64,000 nt of DNA from Opitutaceae bacterium (GTDB taxonomy: Bacteria > Verrucomicrobiota > Verrucomicrobiia > Opitutales > Opitutaceae). The position numbers and the translations under genes are program-made. The stretch is taken from positions 1,426,001-1,490,000 of the forward strand of contig JAIXWF010000013.1 in NCBI GenBank assembly GCA_027482185.1, in the 5' to 3' direction. The number at the start of each line of letters is the position of its first letter. Positions within the stretch are counted from its first letter, which is position 1. The notes under the pieces were generated by a model. It did no database searches. It was not told where the DNA came from and saw only the letters and a list, made by a program, of their open reading frames with translations. Positions 44,478-55,157 of this stretch are shown here, piece by piece.

Positions 44478-46559
44478 TCAGAACCGCACCGTGTCGATCT
44501 GGATGTTGAAACCGAAGCCGCTCTCGCGCCGGCGGCCGGAGTAGAGGCTCACGGTGTAGGAAATCAGCCAGGTGTTCCCGAGGTTCTGGGCGAGGCCGTA
44601 GGACTGCTCGTTGAAGCGGTGGCGGCGGGCGTCGTAGTGCAGGCGCGTGAGGGCTTCGAGGCGTTCGTTCAGGCGGCGGCGGCCCTCGAACGAATAGTCC
44701 TGGATCTGGGAGCGGAGGAAATTGTTGCCGAAACGGACCGACCAGGCGGCACCGTCGCGCAGGGTAATGCCGGAGTTCAATTCCCGCAGCGTGAACGACT
44801 GCGGCGCGAAGCTCTGGTAAACGTCGACCTGCAGCCAACGGGCCGGCGTGAGGGCGAGGTCGACGTGGGTTTCCGAGACATCGCGTTCGCCCGCGCGGCG
44901 CTTGAAGCGGAAATCGTTGGCCAGATTGAGCCAGACAAGATCGCGGGAGCCCTCGGCGCGGTCGCGCGTCTGCAGCAGGTTCTCGAGGGAGAGGCGGAGC
45001 GTGTTGGTGGCGCGCAGGTCGTCGACGTTGCGCACCTCGGCGAGACCGAGCGGCTGCAGGTAGGTCGAGAACGACTCGCGGTCGATGCGCGCGATGCGGT
45101 CGACGCCGCGGTCGGCCTCGGGCACGTAGCGGTAGCTCAGGCGCGGCGTGAGGAGGTGACGGAGGCCGTCGATTTTCCACTGCGGATTGCGGTAATCGAA
45201 TACGCCGCTGAACCGCACGGCGGCGTCGAAGCCCGCTTCGCCCAAGGCCCGCGTGTACGAGCCGGTGCGGACGGGGCCGGTGGAATTCGCGTAGTGCGTG
45301 AGCCGGCCGCCGACGACGGGCGTGAACGTGACGGCATCGCCGGCGGCGATCGGCCGGAAGACGGAGTAGTAGGCGTCGAGGCGGTCGCTCCGCAGCGTCG
45401 GCCCCGGGCCGAGCGGATCCTCGCGCAGCACGGCGGCGCCGGCGTTGAAACGGTGGTAGAAACCTTCGCCGAGCGCGGAGGGCAGGAGGTCGAAGCGCAA
45501 TTCGGGCAGGCGTTCCTGGACGCGCTGGAACGAGTTCGGCTGGAAGCGCGTGAAGAGCGAAACGAAGTAGTTGCCGCCGGTGTAAACCGCTTCCGCGAAG
45601 GTGTCCGGCTCCTGCACGGGGAAGAATGCGCGCGGGCGGAAGTCGCGGACGACTTCGGAATCGGTCCAGGCGTTGGCTTGGGCGCGGAGCGTGAGATTCG
45701 GGGCGAGCAATTGCTCGTGCTGCCACTCGAGGAACGCGCGCTCCTCGGGGACGCGGCGGTTGAGGCGGTCGAAGCCCTTGTCGCCGTGGTCGTTGATGTA
45801 GCCGGAACGGAAAAAGCCCCGGAGGGCGGCCGCGTTTTTCGGATCTTCGTAGCGGCCGGAGGGACCGACCATGAAGCCGCGGTTGCTGTAGAGGCCGACA
45901 TCGGCGCCGAGGCGGAGGCCGGGTTTGACCGGGGCGTGCACGGTCGCCTCGAGGAAGACGCCGAGGGAGCTGCGGTAGCCGCCGTTGAGGTTGACGCTGC
46001 CGACCAGCGGCGTGCGGAGATTCTGTTCGAAGCGCGGGATCGGGATCGGCTGCATGCTGCCGATGCCGGCGGACATGTTGACCATGCGGAACTGCTGGCC
46101 GGGGGAAAACACGATCGAATCCGCCGCGATCGTGGGCTGCCAGGGACCCGGTTCGCCGTAGCTCAGGGTCGCCTTCTGGACCGTGATCTCGGTGCGCGAG
46201 CCGGCGGCGGAGGCGCCCTCGACGAAGTACGGGTGGCTGCCGAGCCGGATGTTTTCGGCGCTGAAGGCGCCGGTCTCGAGGCGGTAGACGAGACGGTCGG
46301 CCAGGAGCCGGACTTCGCCGCGCGTGAAGGCGACGTTGCCCGTGGCGACGGCGGTTTGGGTGGTCGGCTGGTAGACGATGCGGTCCGCCACCAGCAACTG
46401 GGCGCCGTCGGCGATGCGGGCGTTGCCTTCGTAGAACGCCTCGCCGCCGCGGAACTCGGAGCGGTCGGCGGTCAGCTCGGGTTGGCGCGCCGGCGGGGTC
46501 TGGGCCCGCAGGCACACCGTCGCACTGAGCGTCAGGAGGAAGGCGAAACGGAAAATCAC
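44478..46559 (-). CDS. lptD: LPS-assembly protein LptD
   Basis: Outer-membrane barrel of 693 residues that, with LptE, inserts lipopolysaccharide into the outer leaflet. A signal peptide (1-19) precedes an OstA/LptA-like domain (25-150, with 'EFRGGEAFYEGNARIADG' and 'NVAFTRGEVRLLADRLVY'), followed by a large beta-barrel (about 180-693) ending in 'IQIDTVRF'. Length is slightly below E. coli LptD (784). I find only one cysteine, in the signal peptide, so the conserved disulfides of enterobacterial LptD are absent. The lptE homologue is at 56386-56901. The presence of both implies a lipid-A/LPS-bearing outer membrane. Confidence 0.87.
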   Translation of the reverse strand: MIFRFAFLLTLSATVCLRAQTPPARQPELTADRSEFRGGEAFYEGNARIADGAQLLVADRIVYQPTTQTAVATGNVAFTRGEVRLLADRLVYRLETGAFSAENIRLGSHPYFVEGASAAGSRTEITVQKATLSYGEPGPWQPTIAADSIVFSPGQQFRMVNMSAGIGSMQPIPIPRFEQNLRTPLVGSVNLNGGYRSSLGVFLEATVHAPVKPGLRLGADVGLYSNRGFMVGPSGRYEDPKNAAALRGFFRSGYINDHGDKGFDRLNRRVPEERAFLEWQHEQLLAPNLTLRAQANAWTDSEVVRDFRPRAFFPVQEPDTFAEAVYTGGNYFVSLFTRFQPNSFQRVQERLPELRFDLLPSALGEGFYHRFNAGAAVLREDPLGPGPTLRSDRLDAYYSVFRPIAAGDAVTFTPVVGGRLTHYANSTGPVRTGSYTRALGEAGFDAAVRFSGVFDYRNPQWKIDGLRHLLTPRLSYRYVPEADRGVDRIARIDRESFSTYLQPLGLAEVRNVDDLRATNTLRLSLENLLQTRDRAEGSRDLVWLNLANDFRFKRRAGERDVSETHVDLALTPARWLQVDVYQSFAPQSFTLRELNSGITLRDGAAWSVRFGNNFLRSQIQDYSFEGRRRLNERLEALTRLHYDARRHRFNEQSYGLAQNLGNTWLISYTVSLYSGRRRESGFGFNIQIDTVRF

Positions 46560-46629
46560 GCGCGGAGGAAACTACCCGGGCGGACCGCAAGCAAGCGCGC
46601 GGTGTTCCGCCGGCCGGGCGCGCCGCGGC

Positions 46630-47904
46630 TCACGGGAAGAGCCCGCGGCTCTGCTTGGCGTCGGCGACGCGCTGGATGCCGAGCGTGAGGGCCGCGAGGC
46701 GGCGGCTGAATTTGAATTTTGCCTTCTGGGCGTCGACGGCGTCCTTGGCCTTGTCGAGCATGGCGAAGAGTTTCTCGAGCACTTCGTCGCGCGACCAGTA
46801 GAAGCTCGAGAGGTTCTGCAGCCATTCGAAGTAGGAGACGATGACGCCGCCGGAATTGCACAGCACGTCGGGGATGATCTCGATGTCGCCGCGGGCTTCG
46901 ATGATTTTGTCGGCGGCGTTGGTGGTGGGGCCGTTGGCGGCCTCGGCGAGGAGGCGGCATTTCAATTTCGGCGCATTTTGGTCGGTGATGACCCGTTCGA
47001 GCGCGGCCGGGATGAGCACGGTGCACTTCTGTTCCAACAATGCCTCGTTCGAGATCGCCTCGCCGCCGTCGAAGTCGCGGAGCGTCTTCTGGTACCTCAC
47101 GTAGGTCAGCGCCTTCTTGATATCGATGCCCTTCGGATTCCAGATGCCGCCGGTGTAGTCGGAAATGCCGACGATCTTCGCGCCGTAGCGGTCGAGGGCG
47201 ACGGCGGTTTCGCTGCCGACGTTGCCGAAACCCTGGATGACAACCGTGGCTTTCTTCACCGGGATCTTCAGGTCGGCGAGGTATTTGACGACCAGATACG
47301 CGACGCCGGCGCCGGTGGCTTCGCGGCGGCCCTGCGAGCCGCCGAGGGAAATGGGCTTGCCGGTGACGACGGCGGGGGCGAGGTGGCCGACGTGGTTGGA
47401 GTAGGTGTCCATCATCCAGCCCATGATCTTCTCGTTGGTGCCGACATCGGGCGCGGGCACGTCGGTCTGCGGGCCGACGAAGCCGACCATCTCCTGCATG
47501 TAGCGGCGGGAGAGGTGCTCGAGTTCGGATTCGGACAGGTCGTTGGGATTGACGATCACGCCGCCCTTGGCGCCGCCGTAGGGCAGGCCGACGAGCGACG
47601 TTTTCCAGCTCATCCACATGGCGAGCGCGGCGACTTCGCCGAGGGTGACATCCTGGTGGAAACGGATGCCGCCCTTCGAGGGGCCGGTGGAAAGGTTGTG
47701 CTGGACGCGGTAGCCTTCGAAGACCGTCACGCTGCCGTCGCGGCGCTTGACCGGGAGCGAGACGGCGAGGCAGCGGCGCGGGTATTTCGTGCGGTCGCGG
47801 ATCGCGTCGGGGAGGTTGATGGCGTCGGCCGCCTGGTCGAACTGGCGGCAGGCCATGCGGAACACGTCGGAATCGTACAGGGAAGAGACGATGGCTTTGG
47901 ACAT
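46630..47904 (-). CDS. gdhA: Glutamate dehydrogenase (Glu/Leu/Phe/Val dehydrogenase family)
   Basis: Cytoplasmic enzyme of 424 residues interconverting glutamate and 2-oxoglutarate plus ammonia with NAD(P). The N-terminal ELFV domain shows 'STGPSKGGIRFH' and the catalytic lysine region 'LPYGGAKGGVIVNP'. The C-terminal Rossmann domain has 'VVIQGFGNVGSETAVALDRY'. Length and motifs match the small hexameric GDH class found in many bacteria and archaea. I start at ATG 47902-47904; the open frame upstream is unrelated to the family. It is followed after 70 bases by lptD on the same strand and is divergent from the coiled-coil gene. Cofactor preference cannot be fixed by eye. Confidence 0.93.
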   Translation of the reverse strand: MSKAIVSSLYDSDVFRMACRQFDQAADAINLPDAIRDRTKYPRRCLAVSLPVKRRDGSVTVFEGYRVQHNLSTGPSKGGIRFHQDVTLGEVAALAMWMSWKTSLVGLPYGGAKGGVIVNPNDLSESELEHLSRRYMQEMVGFVGPQTDVPAPDVGTNEKIMGWMMDTYSNHVGHLAPAVVTGKPISLGGSQGRREATGAGVAYLVVKYLADLKIPVKKATVVIQGFGNVGSETAVALDRYGAKIVGISDYTGGIWNPKGIDIKKALTYVRYQKTLRDFDGGEAISNEALLEQKCTVLIPAALERVITDQNAPKLKCRLLAEAANGPTTNAADKIIEARGDIEIIPDVLCNSGGVIVSYFEWLQNLSSFYWSRDEVLEKLFAMLDKAKDAVDAQKAKFKFSRRLAALTLGIQRVADAKQSRGLFP

Positions 47905-48085
47905 GGGGTCGGGCAGGGTTGGGAGTTTGCCCGGAAACTGTGGGCGGAGCCCGGAGTTGGCAAACGGCAACCCGGCGGCCGGCCGGGGGAGTAACCGGGC
48001 TAATCGCGGACGCCGCCGGCCTGATTTTGCCGGGGAGGAGAACGCAGGTTGAAATCGCCGCCGCGTTGCCCAACACCATGCGCCG

Positions 48086-49498
48086 ATGCCCGGACCCTTG
48101 CTCACGTTCGCCGCTTGGCTCGGCCGCAAACTCGCGGCGGCGGGGGTCATCGTGATCATCGCCGTCGCGGGCTACGGACTTTGGCTCTATCTGCAGCAGG
48201 AAGGCACGCTGGAGCGCATCCGCCTCGAACGGCTGCGGGAGGCGGTGGCGGAGCGCGATGTCCTGCAGGCGGCGCGCGCGGAGGCGGAGGCGAAACTGGC
48301 GGCGGCCAAGGCCAAGCTCGAGGCGGAGCAATTGCGGATCCGCAAGGCGGCCGAAGTGGTCGCGGCGCTGCGCTCGCTGGAGAGCTGGTGGGAGCGTTGG
48401 TTCGGCGATTCGGCCCAGCAGCGCGCGAATGCGGAGCAGATGCGGAAAATGGAGGAGTTGAAGACGACGTCGGCCGGCCGGCTCGCCGAGCTCAAGCGCG
48501 AGGCCGCGGAGGCCAAGTGGGCGCACGACGGCATTGCGGTCGCGCTCGAACGCACGGGCGAACGCGTGGCGGAGCTCGAGGCCGCGCAATCCCGCGCGCG
48601 CCAATTCGTGCTCCAGGCCTGGGAGAAGACCAAGTGGTGGCTGGCGGCGGCGCTGGCGGGATACTTTTTCGGCCCGACGCTGTGGGCGCTGGGGCTCTAT
48701 TTCGGCTTTGCCCGGCTGCTGGTCCGCGGACGGCCGATCGTGCTCGGCGGCGAGCCGGCGGCGCTGCCGGCGGTGGGACCGAGCGCGGTGTCGCTCGATC
48801 TGGCGCTGCGGCCCGGCGAACGCCTGCGCATCCGCGAAAAGTTCCTGCAGTCCTCGGATGAAGGCGTCGCCAAGACCACGCGGTTCGTCCTCGATTGGCG
48901 GATACCGTTCACGAGTCTGGCCTGCGGGCTGACCGAGCTCCTGGAGCTGCGGCATCCCGGGAAGGACGGCGAGTACCGGCTCACGTTGTCCAACAGCGAC
49001 GACCCGCACACGGAACTCGCGGCGATCGACGTGCCGGCCGGGGCCTCGCTCGTGCTGCGGCCGCGGTTTCTGGCCGGCGTGGTGCAGGGGGCGGCGGACC
49101 GGCTCGTCATCCGGCGGCACTGGCGGCTGTTCCGCTGGCAGGCCTGGGTGACGGGGCAGTTCCGCTACTTCGAATTCGTCGGGCCGTGCCGGCTCGTCGT
49201 GGCGGGCGCTCGCGGCGTGCGGGTCGAGAATCTGGCCGCGCGCGACGGGCAGGCCATGCCGGCGCGGCGCACCAACCAGGATGCGACGATCGGCTTCACG
49301 CCGAATCTCGAATACCGGCCCGTGCGCGCGGAGACGTTCTGGAGCTACTACCGCGGGATGAACCCGCTGTTCGACGATCTGTTTGCGGGGCGCGGACTGT
49401 TTCTCCTGCAGGAAACGGCGACGCCGAGTTCGGCCGCGCGGGCGGGCCGTTTCTGGAGCGGAGTCTGGAGCGGCGTGCTGCGCGTGTTCGGGCTCTGA
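48086..49498 (+). CDS. Membrane protein with coiled coil and C-terminal beta-rich domain
   Basis: 470-residue protein. A hydrophobic helix (about 16-36, 'LAAAGVIVIIAVAGYGLWLY') is followed by a long charged coiled coil (40-180, heptads rich in Ala/Glu/Arg/Leu) and a second hydrophobic segment (about 195-222). The C-terminal half (230-450) is beta-rich and includes 'FEFVGPCRLVVAGARGVRVE', reminiscent of AIM24-like tryptophan-rich beta domains, although this match is weak. The coiled coil would then lie on one side of the membrane as a hairpin. I do not recognise the family. It is transcribed divergently from gdhA and followed after 45 bases by uvrB. Confidence 0.7.
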   Translation: MPGPLLTFAAWLGRKLAAAGVIVIIAVAGYGLWLYLQQEGTLERIRLERLREAVAERDVLQAARAEAEAKLAAAKAKLEAEQLRIRKAAEVVAALRSLESWWERWFGDSAQQRANAEQMRKMEELKTTSAGRLAELKREAAEAKWAHDGIAVALERTGERVAELEAAQSRARQFVLQAWEKTKWWLAAALAGYFFGPTLWALGLYFGFARLLVRGRPIVLGGEPAALPAVGPSAVSLDLALRPGERLRIREKFLQSSDEGVAKTTRFVLDWRIPFTSLACGLTELLELRHPGKDGEYRLTLSNSDDPHTELAAIDVPAGASLVLRPRFLAGVVQGAADRLVIRRHWRLFRWQAWVTGQFRYFEFVGPCRLVVAGARGVRVENLAARDGQAMPARRTNQDATIGFTPNLEYRPVRAETFWSYYRGMNPLFDDLFAGRGLFLLQETATPSSAARAGRFWSGVWSGVLRVFGL

Positions 49499-49543
49499 CC
49501 GGACATGGGTTGCGCAAACGGCCGCGGCCGCTTTGCTGCGACC

Positions 49544-51583
49544 ATGCTGTTCCGGCTCAACTCCGAGTACGTTCCCACCGGCGACCAGCCGCAGGCGATC
49601 GAGAAGCTCGTCGCGTCCCTCGAAGCCGGCAACCGCCACCAGACCCTCCTCGGCGTCACCGGCTCGGGCAAGACCTTCACGATGGCCAACGTCATCGCGC
49701 GCGTGCAGCGGCCGACACTCATCATCTCGCACAACAAGACCCTCGCGGCGCAGCTGTACTCCGAGTTCAAGAATTTCTTCCCCGACAACGCGGTCGAGTA
49801 CTTCGTCAGCTACTACGACTACTACCAGCCCGAGGCCTACATTCCCTCGAGCGACACCTTCATCGAGAAGGATTCCTCGATCAACGAGGAGATCGAGCGG
49901 CTGCGGATGGCGGCGACGAGTTCGCTCGTGTCGCGGCGCGACGTCGTCGTCGTGGCCAGTGTCTCCTGCATCTACGGCCTCGGCTCGCCGCAGGAATTCA
50001 ACGAGCTGCGGATCCCGTTGCGCCGGGGGGCGATGCTCGGGCGGCAACGGTTGCTGGAACGGCTGGTCGACAACATTTACGACCGGAACGACTACGAATT
50101 GAAGCCCGGGCGCTTCCGCGTGCGCGGCGACGTCGTCGACGTCATGCCGGCCTATCTTGAGACGGGGCTGCGGATCGAGTTCTTCGGCGACGAGATCGAA
50201 AATCTGAGCGAGTTCGATCCGCAAACCGGCGAGGTGCTGCGGCCGCTGGAGCAATTCGATCTTTATCCCGCCAACCAATACGTCACGAGCCGCGGCAAGC
50301 TCGAGCCGGCCATCAAGGCGATCCGGGCGGAGCTCGACGAGCGCGTCGCGTATTTCGAAGGCAAGGGGCAGTACCTCGAGGCGCAGCGCATCCGGATGCG
50401 GACCAACTACGATCTCGAGATGCTGCAGGAAATGGGTTTCTGCAATGGCATCGAAAACTACTCGCGGCACCTCACCGCGCGGCAACCGGGCGAGCGGCCG
50501 TTCTGCCTGATCGATTTCTTTCCGAAGGATTTCCTCCTGATCATCGACGAGAGCCACGCGACCGTGCCGCAGGTCGGCGGCATGTTCAACGGGGACCGCG
50601 CGCGCAAAAAGACGCTGGTCGATTTCGGATTCCGCCTGCCCTCGGCGCTCGACAATCGGCCGCAGAGTTTCGCGGAATTCGAATCCGTGACCGGGCAGAC
50701 GGTCTACGTTTCCGCCACGCCGGCGGACTATGAGATGCAACGTTCCAAGGTCGTGGCCGAGCAGTTGATCCGGCCGACCGGCCTGCTCGATCCCGAGATC
50801 ACGCTGCGGCCGACCAAGGGCCAGGTCGAAAACCTCATCGCTGAGATCAAGGCCGCGGCGACGGCCGGGGAACGCGTGCTGGTGACGACGTTGACGAAAC
50901 GGCTGTCCGAGGATCTCACGAGTTATCTCCGCGAGGCGAAGATCCGCGTCGAATACCTGCATTCCGACATCGATGCGATCGAGCGCGTCGAGATCCTGCG
51001 CAATTTGCGCCTCGGCAATTTCGACGTCCTTGTCGGCATCAATTTGCTGCGCGAGGGCCTCGATCTGCCCGAGGTGGCGCTGGTGGCGATCCTCGACGCG
51101 GACAAAGAAGGCTTCCTCCGCAGCGAGACGTCGCTGATCCAGACGGCGGGCCGCGCCGCGCGCCACGAAAAGGGCCGCGTGATTTTCTACGCGGACCAGG
51201 AAACGGAATCGATCAAACGCACGATCGCGGCGGTGAATTACCGCCGGGCCAAGCAACTCGCCTACAACCAGGAGCACGGGATCGTGCCGCGCAGCGTGCG
51301 GCGGGCGGCGCAGGCCAGCCTGCACGTGTACGACGGGTCGGGCGACCGGCCCGAGGAGGCGGCGGTGGCGGAAAACGCGGACGACGTCGCGAACGTCATC
51401 GCGGAATTGGAATTGGAAATGCAGGACGCGTCCGGCCGGCTCGAGTTCGAGCGGGCGGCGGTGTTGCGCGACCAGATCAACGCGCTGCGCAGCGGCGATT
51501 ACCGCAAGGCCGCGCTGCAGCCGGCGACGTCGTATCCCAAAGCCAAACGCGCGGCCGCCGCGGTGCGCGGCCGCCGGCGTTAG
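49544..51583 (+). CDS. uvrB: Excinuclease ABC subunit B
   Basis: DNA-repair helicase-like subunit of the UvrABC nucleotide-excision-repair system, 679 residues, the normal length. Walker A is 'GVTGSGKT' (37-44), and the beta-hairpin that clamps DNA is 'YYDYYQPEAYIPSSDTFIEK'. The DEAD-like box II is 'IIDESHATVPQ', and helicase motifs V/VI are 'GINLLREGLDLPEV' and 'QTAGRAARH'. The C-terminal UVR domain ('IAELELEMQDASGRLEFERA') binds UvrC. The ATG at 49544 agrees with the family start; an earlier in-frame ATG at 49505 adds 13 residues with no family counterpart. Regulation by LexA is not evident from the upstream sequence. Confidence 0.97.
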   Translation: MLFRLNSEYVPTGDQPQAIEKLVASLEAGNRHQTLLGVTGSGKTFTMANVIARVQRPTLIISHNKTLAAQLYSEFKNFFPDNAVEYFVSYYDYYQPEAYIPSSDTFIEKDSSINEEIERLRMAATSSLVSRRDVVVVASVSCIYGLGSPQEFNELRIPLRRGAMLGRQRLLERLVDNIYDRNDYELKPGRFRVRGDVVDVMPAYLETGLRIEFFGDEIENLSEFDPQTGEVLRPLEQFDLYPANQYVTSRGKLEPAIKAIRAELDERVAYFEGKGQYLEAQRIRMRTNYDLEMLQEMGFCNGIENYSRHLTARQPGERPFCLIDFFPKDFLLIIDESHATVPQVGGMFNGDRARKKTLVDFGFRLPSALDNRPQSFAEFESVTGQTVYVSATPADYEMQRSKVVAEQLIRPTGLLDPEITLRPTKGQVENLIAEIKAAATAGERVLVTTLTKRLSEDLTSYLREAKIRVEYLHSDIDAIERVEILRNLRLGNFDVLVGINLLREGLDLPEVALVAILDADKEGFLRSETSLIQTAGRAARHEKGRVIFYADQETESIKRTIAAVNYRRAKQLAYNQEHGIVPRSVRRAAQASLHVYDGSGDRPEEAAVAENADDVANVIAELELEMQDASGRLEFERAAVLRDQINALRSGDYRKAALQPATSYPKAKRAAAAVRGRRR

Positions 51584-51610
51584 GCGCGGGCACGGGCCCG
51601 AGGCATCCCG

Positions 51611-51737
51611 CGCGGTTGAAAGGTGAAAGAGCCAAGTTGAAGGAACGGCAATGGCCGGAAAGAACCTCGGCGCGAGCGCCGGGTCCGGCCTTCAACCTTC
51701 AACCTTCAACTTTCACCTGTCGCGCCGTCGGCGCGAC
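51611..51737. repeat. Inverted-repeat element, copy 3, with adjoining palindrome
   Basis: Between uvrB and hpt (convergent) lies an imperfect inverted repeat: the left arm 51611-51643 ('cgcggttgaaaggtgaaaga' onward) and the right arm 51687-51718, which is built of tandem 7-base units 'cttcaac'. The unit style (TTGAAGG rather than TTGAGAG) makes it a relative, or analogue, of copies 1 and 2 but not a close copy. Immediately beside it, 51719-51737 is a perfect 19-base palindrome (gtcgcgccg, t, cggcgcgac), 3 bases from the hpt stop. This could act as a hairpin terminator for hpt, although no T-run follows. Confidence 0.65.
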
Positions 51738-51740
51738 ACC

Positions 51741-52325
51741 TCAGCCCGAAGCCCAGGCGGCGGAGTTCTGCTTGTCGGGGCGGAGCACGCCGATGCCGGG
51801 CAGGTTCCGGTAGCGCTCGGCGTAGTCGAGGCCGTAGCCGACAACGAATTTGTCCGGGATCTCGAAACCGACGAAGTCGGCCTCGATCGGCACCTCGCGG
51901 CGCGCCTTTTTGTCGAGCAGGACGCAGGTGCGGAGGCTGGCGGGTTTGAGGTCGAGAATGAGGCCGCTGACGAGCTTCAGCGTTTTGCCGGTGTCGAGGA
52001 TGTCGTCGATCAGCAGCACGTCGCGCTGCGCGATGTCGAGGGTGAGGCTGTGGATGACCTGCGGGGTGCCGATGGACTTGGTCTTGCCGCCGTAGCTCGA
52101 GACGCGGATGCAGTCGAGGCGGACGGGGTTGTCGATTTCGCGCATCAGGTCGGCCGTGAACATGACGGCGCCGTTGATCAGCGAGATGATCGTGAACTCG
52201 GAATCGCCGATGGCGGCCTTGATTTCCCGGGCGATCGACTTCACGCGCGCCTTGATCTGGGCCTCGGTGAGCAGCACTTCGGCGAGGTCGGGATGCAGGG
52301 GGGCGGGCGGCTTGGAGTTCGGCAT
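51741..52325 (-). CDS. hpt: Hypoxanthine phosphoribosyltransferase
   Basis: Purine-salvage enzyme of 194 residues that makes IMP (and possibly GMP) from the base and PRPP, in the cytoplasm. The PRPP-binding signature 'VLLIDDILDTGKTL' is clear, and the hood-region 'SSYGGKTKS' and C-terminal 'DFVGFEIPDKFVVGYGLDY' match type I hypoxanthine phosphoribosyltransferases. The ATG at 52323-52325 gives a slightly longer N terminus than the E. coli enzyme (178). It is divergent from the ABC importer genes and converges with uvrB; a hairpin and a repeat element lie in its 3' region. Confidence 0.94.
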   Translation of the reverse strand: MPNSKPPAPLHPDLAEVLLTEAQIKARVKSIAREIKAAIGDSEFTIISLINGAVMFTADLMREIDNPVRLDCIRVSSYGGKTKSIGTPQVIHSLTLDIAQRDVLLIDDILDTGKTLKLVSGLILDLKPASLRTCVLLDKKARREVPIEADFVGFEIPDKFVVGYGLDYAERYRNLPGIGVLRPDKQNSAAWASG

Positions 52326-52400
52326 GACGCGAGGGCCGAGCCAGACAAAGCCCGCGGGCGGATGCAACCCGTTCCTCGGCCGCGCGAGCCGGGAAATACT

Positions 52401-52419
52401 TTGACTCGCCCCGGGGCGA
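52401..52419 (+). promoter_or_regulatory. -35-like box overlapping a 14-base palindrome upstream of ABC importer genes
   Basis: TTGACT (52401-52406) is followed directly by the perfect palindrome TCGCCCCGGGGCGA (52406-52419, sharing one base), 31 bases before the ATG of the ABC ATPase gene. A palindrome at this place could be an operator for a dimeric repressor. A -10 box at the right distance is not convincing. Palindromes of this composition can arise by chance in GC-rich DNA. Confidence 0.4.
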
Positions 52420-52449
52420 AACGTTGCCTCGCGCCGCCCGCGCCCCCGC

Positions 52450-53519
<1,070 letters not shown>

Positions 53520-53523
<4 letters not shown>

Positions 53524-55136
53524 AACGCGCCTTCATCATTCTCACGCTGGTGGCGGTCGTGGCGCTGCCGTTCGCACTGCGGCCGGCGCGTGATCGGCCC
53601 GGCGCGGCGGACGACACGCTGGTCGTCATCACGCCGCACAACGAAGCCATCCGGCAGGAATTCGCGCGCGGCTTCGCGCGCTGGTACCGGGAGCGGACCG
53701 GACGCACGGTGGCCATCGATTGGCGCATGGTCGGCGGCACGAGCGACATCGCGCGCTTTCTCGAGGGCGAATACACCTCCGCCTTCGAACTGCACTGGCG
53801 CCGGCTGGGCCGGACCTGGAGCGCGGAAATCCAGGCGGGGTTCCAATCGGCGCGTTTGCCGGCGGACGCCTCGGCGGCGGTCAAGGAGGCGCGGGCGGCA
53901 TTCCTCGCCTCCGACGTCGGGTGCGGCATCGATGTGTTCTTCGGCGGCGGCACCTACGATTTCGACCGGCAGGCCCAGGCCGGGCGGCTCGTCGATTCGG
54001 GGATTTTGCGCGCGAAGCCGGAGTGGTTCACCGAGTCCGTCATTCCGCGCCGCTTCGGCGGCGAGGAGTACTACCACGGCGAAGGGCTGTGGATCGGCGC
54101 GGTGCTCAGCGCCTACGGCATCATTTACAACCGCGACTCGCTGCGCCGTCTCGGGATCGAGCGCGAACCGACGCAATGGACGGATCTCGCCGACCCGCGG
54201 CTGATCGGCGAGGTGGCGCTGGCCGATCCGACCAAGAGCGGCTCCGTGGCAAAGGCGTTCGAGAACATCCTGCAGCAGCAAATGCAGCGCCGGCTCCAGA
54301 CCCTGCAAGCGGCCGAGCCCGCGGCGCCGGCGGCCGAACTCGAGGCCAGGGCGGTGCGCGAAGGTTGGCTCAACGGCATGCGGATTCTCCAACGCATCGG
54401 GGCCAACGCCCGCTACTTCACCGATACGTCCCAGAAGCCGCCGATCGACGTGGCCTCGGGCAACTGCGCGGCCGGGCTCTGCATCGATTTCTACGGGCGC
54501 CAGCAGCAGGAGGCCGTGCGCCGGCGCGGCGGCTCCGAGCGCGTCGGTTACCAGACGCCGGCCGGCGGTTCCGTGGCCTCGGTCGACCCGATCGCGCTGC
54601 TGCGCGGGGCCAAGCACCGCGCGGTGGCCGTGGCGTTCATCGAATACGTGCTCTCCATGGACGGCCAGAAGCTCTGGAACTTCAAACCCGGCACCCCCGG
54701 CGGCCCCGAGCAGTTTGTTCTGCGGCGCATGCCGGTGCGGCGCGACTTCTACGCGCAGCGCGAATGGCGCGCGTCCATGACCGACCCCGAGGATTCTCCC
54801 TTCGAGGAAACCGACCCGCTGGTTTACCGGGAGCCGTGGACGGGACGCTACTTCCGCGAGATGGCCCTGATCATCCGCGTGATGTGCCAGGATACGCACC
54901 GCGAACTGAAGCTGGCTTGGCAGGCGATCCAATCCGCCCCGCCGGAGCGCCGCGAACGGGCTTTGGCGGCGATGCAGAATCTCGACGCCGTCGACTACGC
55001 GAAAGCGACCGGCGAGATCCGCCGCCGGCTAGGTGCGCGCGACAAGGTCGAGGAAGTGCGCCTCGCCAAGGACCTCGCCGATTTCTTCCGTGCCAATTAC
55101 CGCCGGGCCGAAGCGATCGCCTCAGGCCGGGAGTGA
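53520..55136 (+). CDS. ABC importer extracellular substrate-binding protein
   Basis: Exported solute-binding protein of 538 residues from GTG 53520 (overlap of four bases with the ATPase stop). The N-terminal hydrophobic helix (about 4-22) lacks a lipobox cysteine, so it is either cleaved by signal peptidase I or stays as an anchor. The mature part resembles type 2 binding proteins of the iron(III)/polyamine group: 'LVVITPHNEAIRQEFARGF', 'VGCGIDVFFGGGTYDFDRQ', 'YGIIYNRDSLRRLGIE', 'ALADPTKSGS'. It is longer than the usual 330-380 residues, with the extra length mainly at the helical C terminus (about 420-538). No permease gene follows. Confidence 0.86.
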
Positions 55137-55157
55137 CGTGCCTCGGAAACTCCGCGG

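Noticed and set aside
46556-51325. Minus-strand open frame of 1589 codons spanning uvrB, the coiled-coil gene and gdhA
   Set aside because: It crosses several genes on both strands that have firm family matches; the composition is that of a GC-rich shadow frame.
51697-51718. Short tandem 7-base units considered as a CRISPR array
   Set aside because: Units are contiguous without spacers and only about three copies long; no cas genes are in the window.
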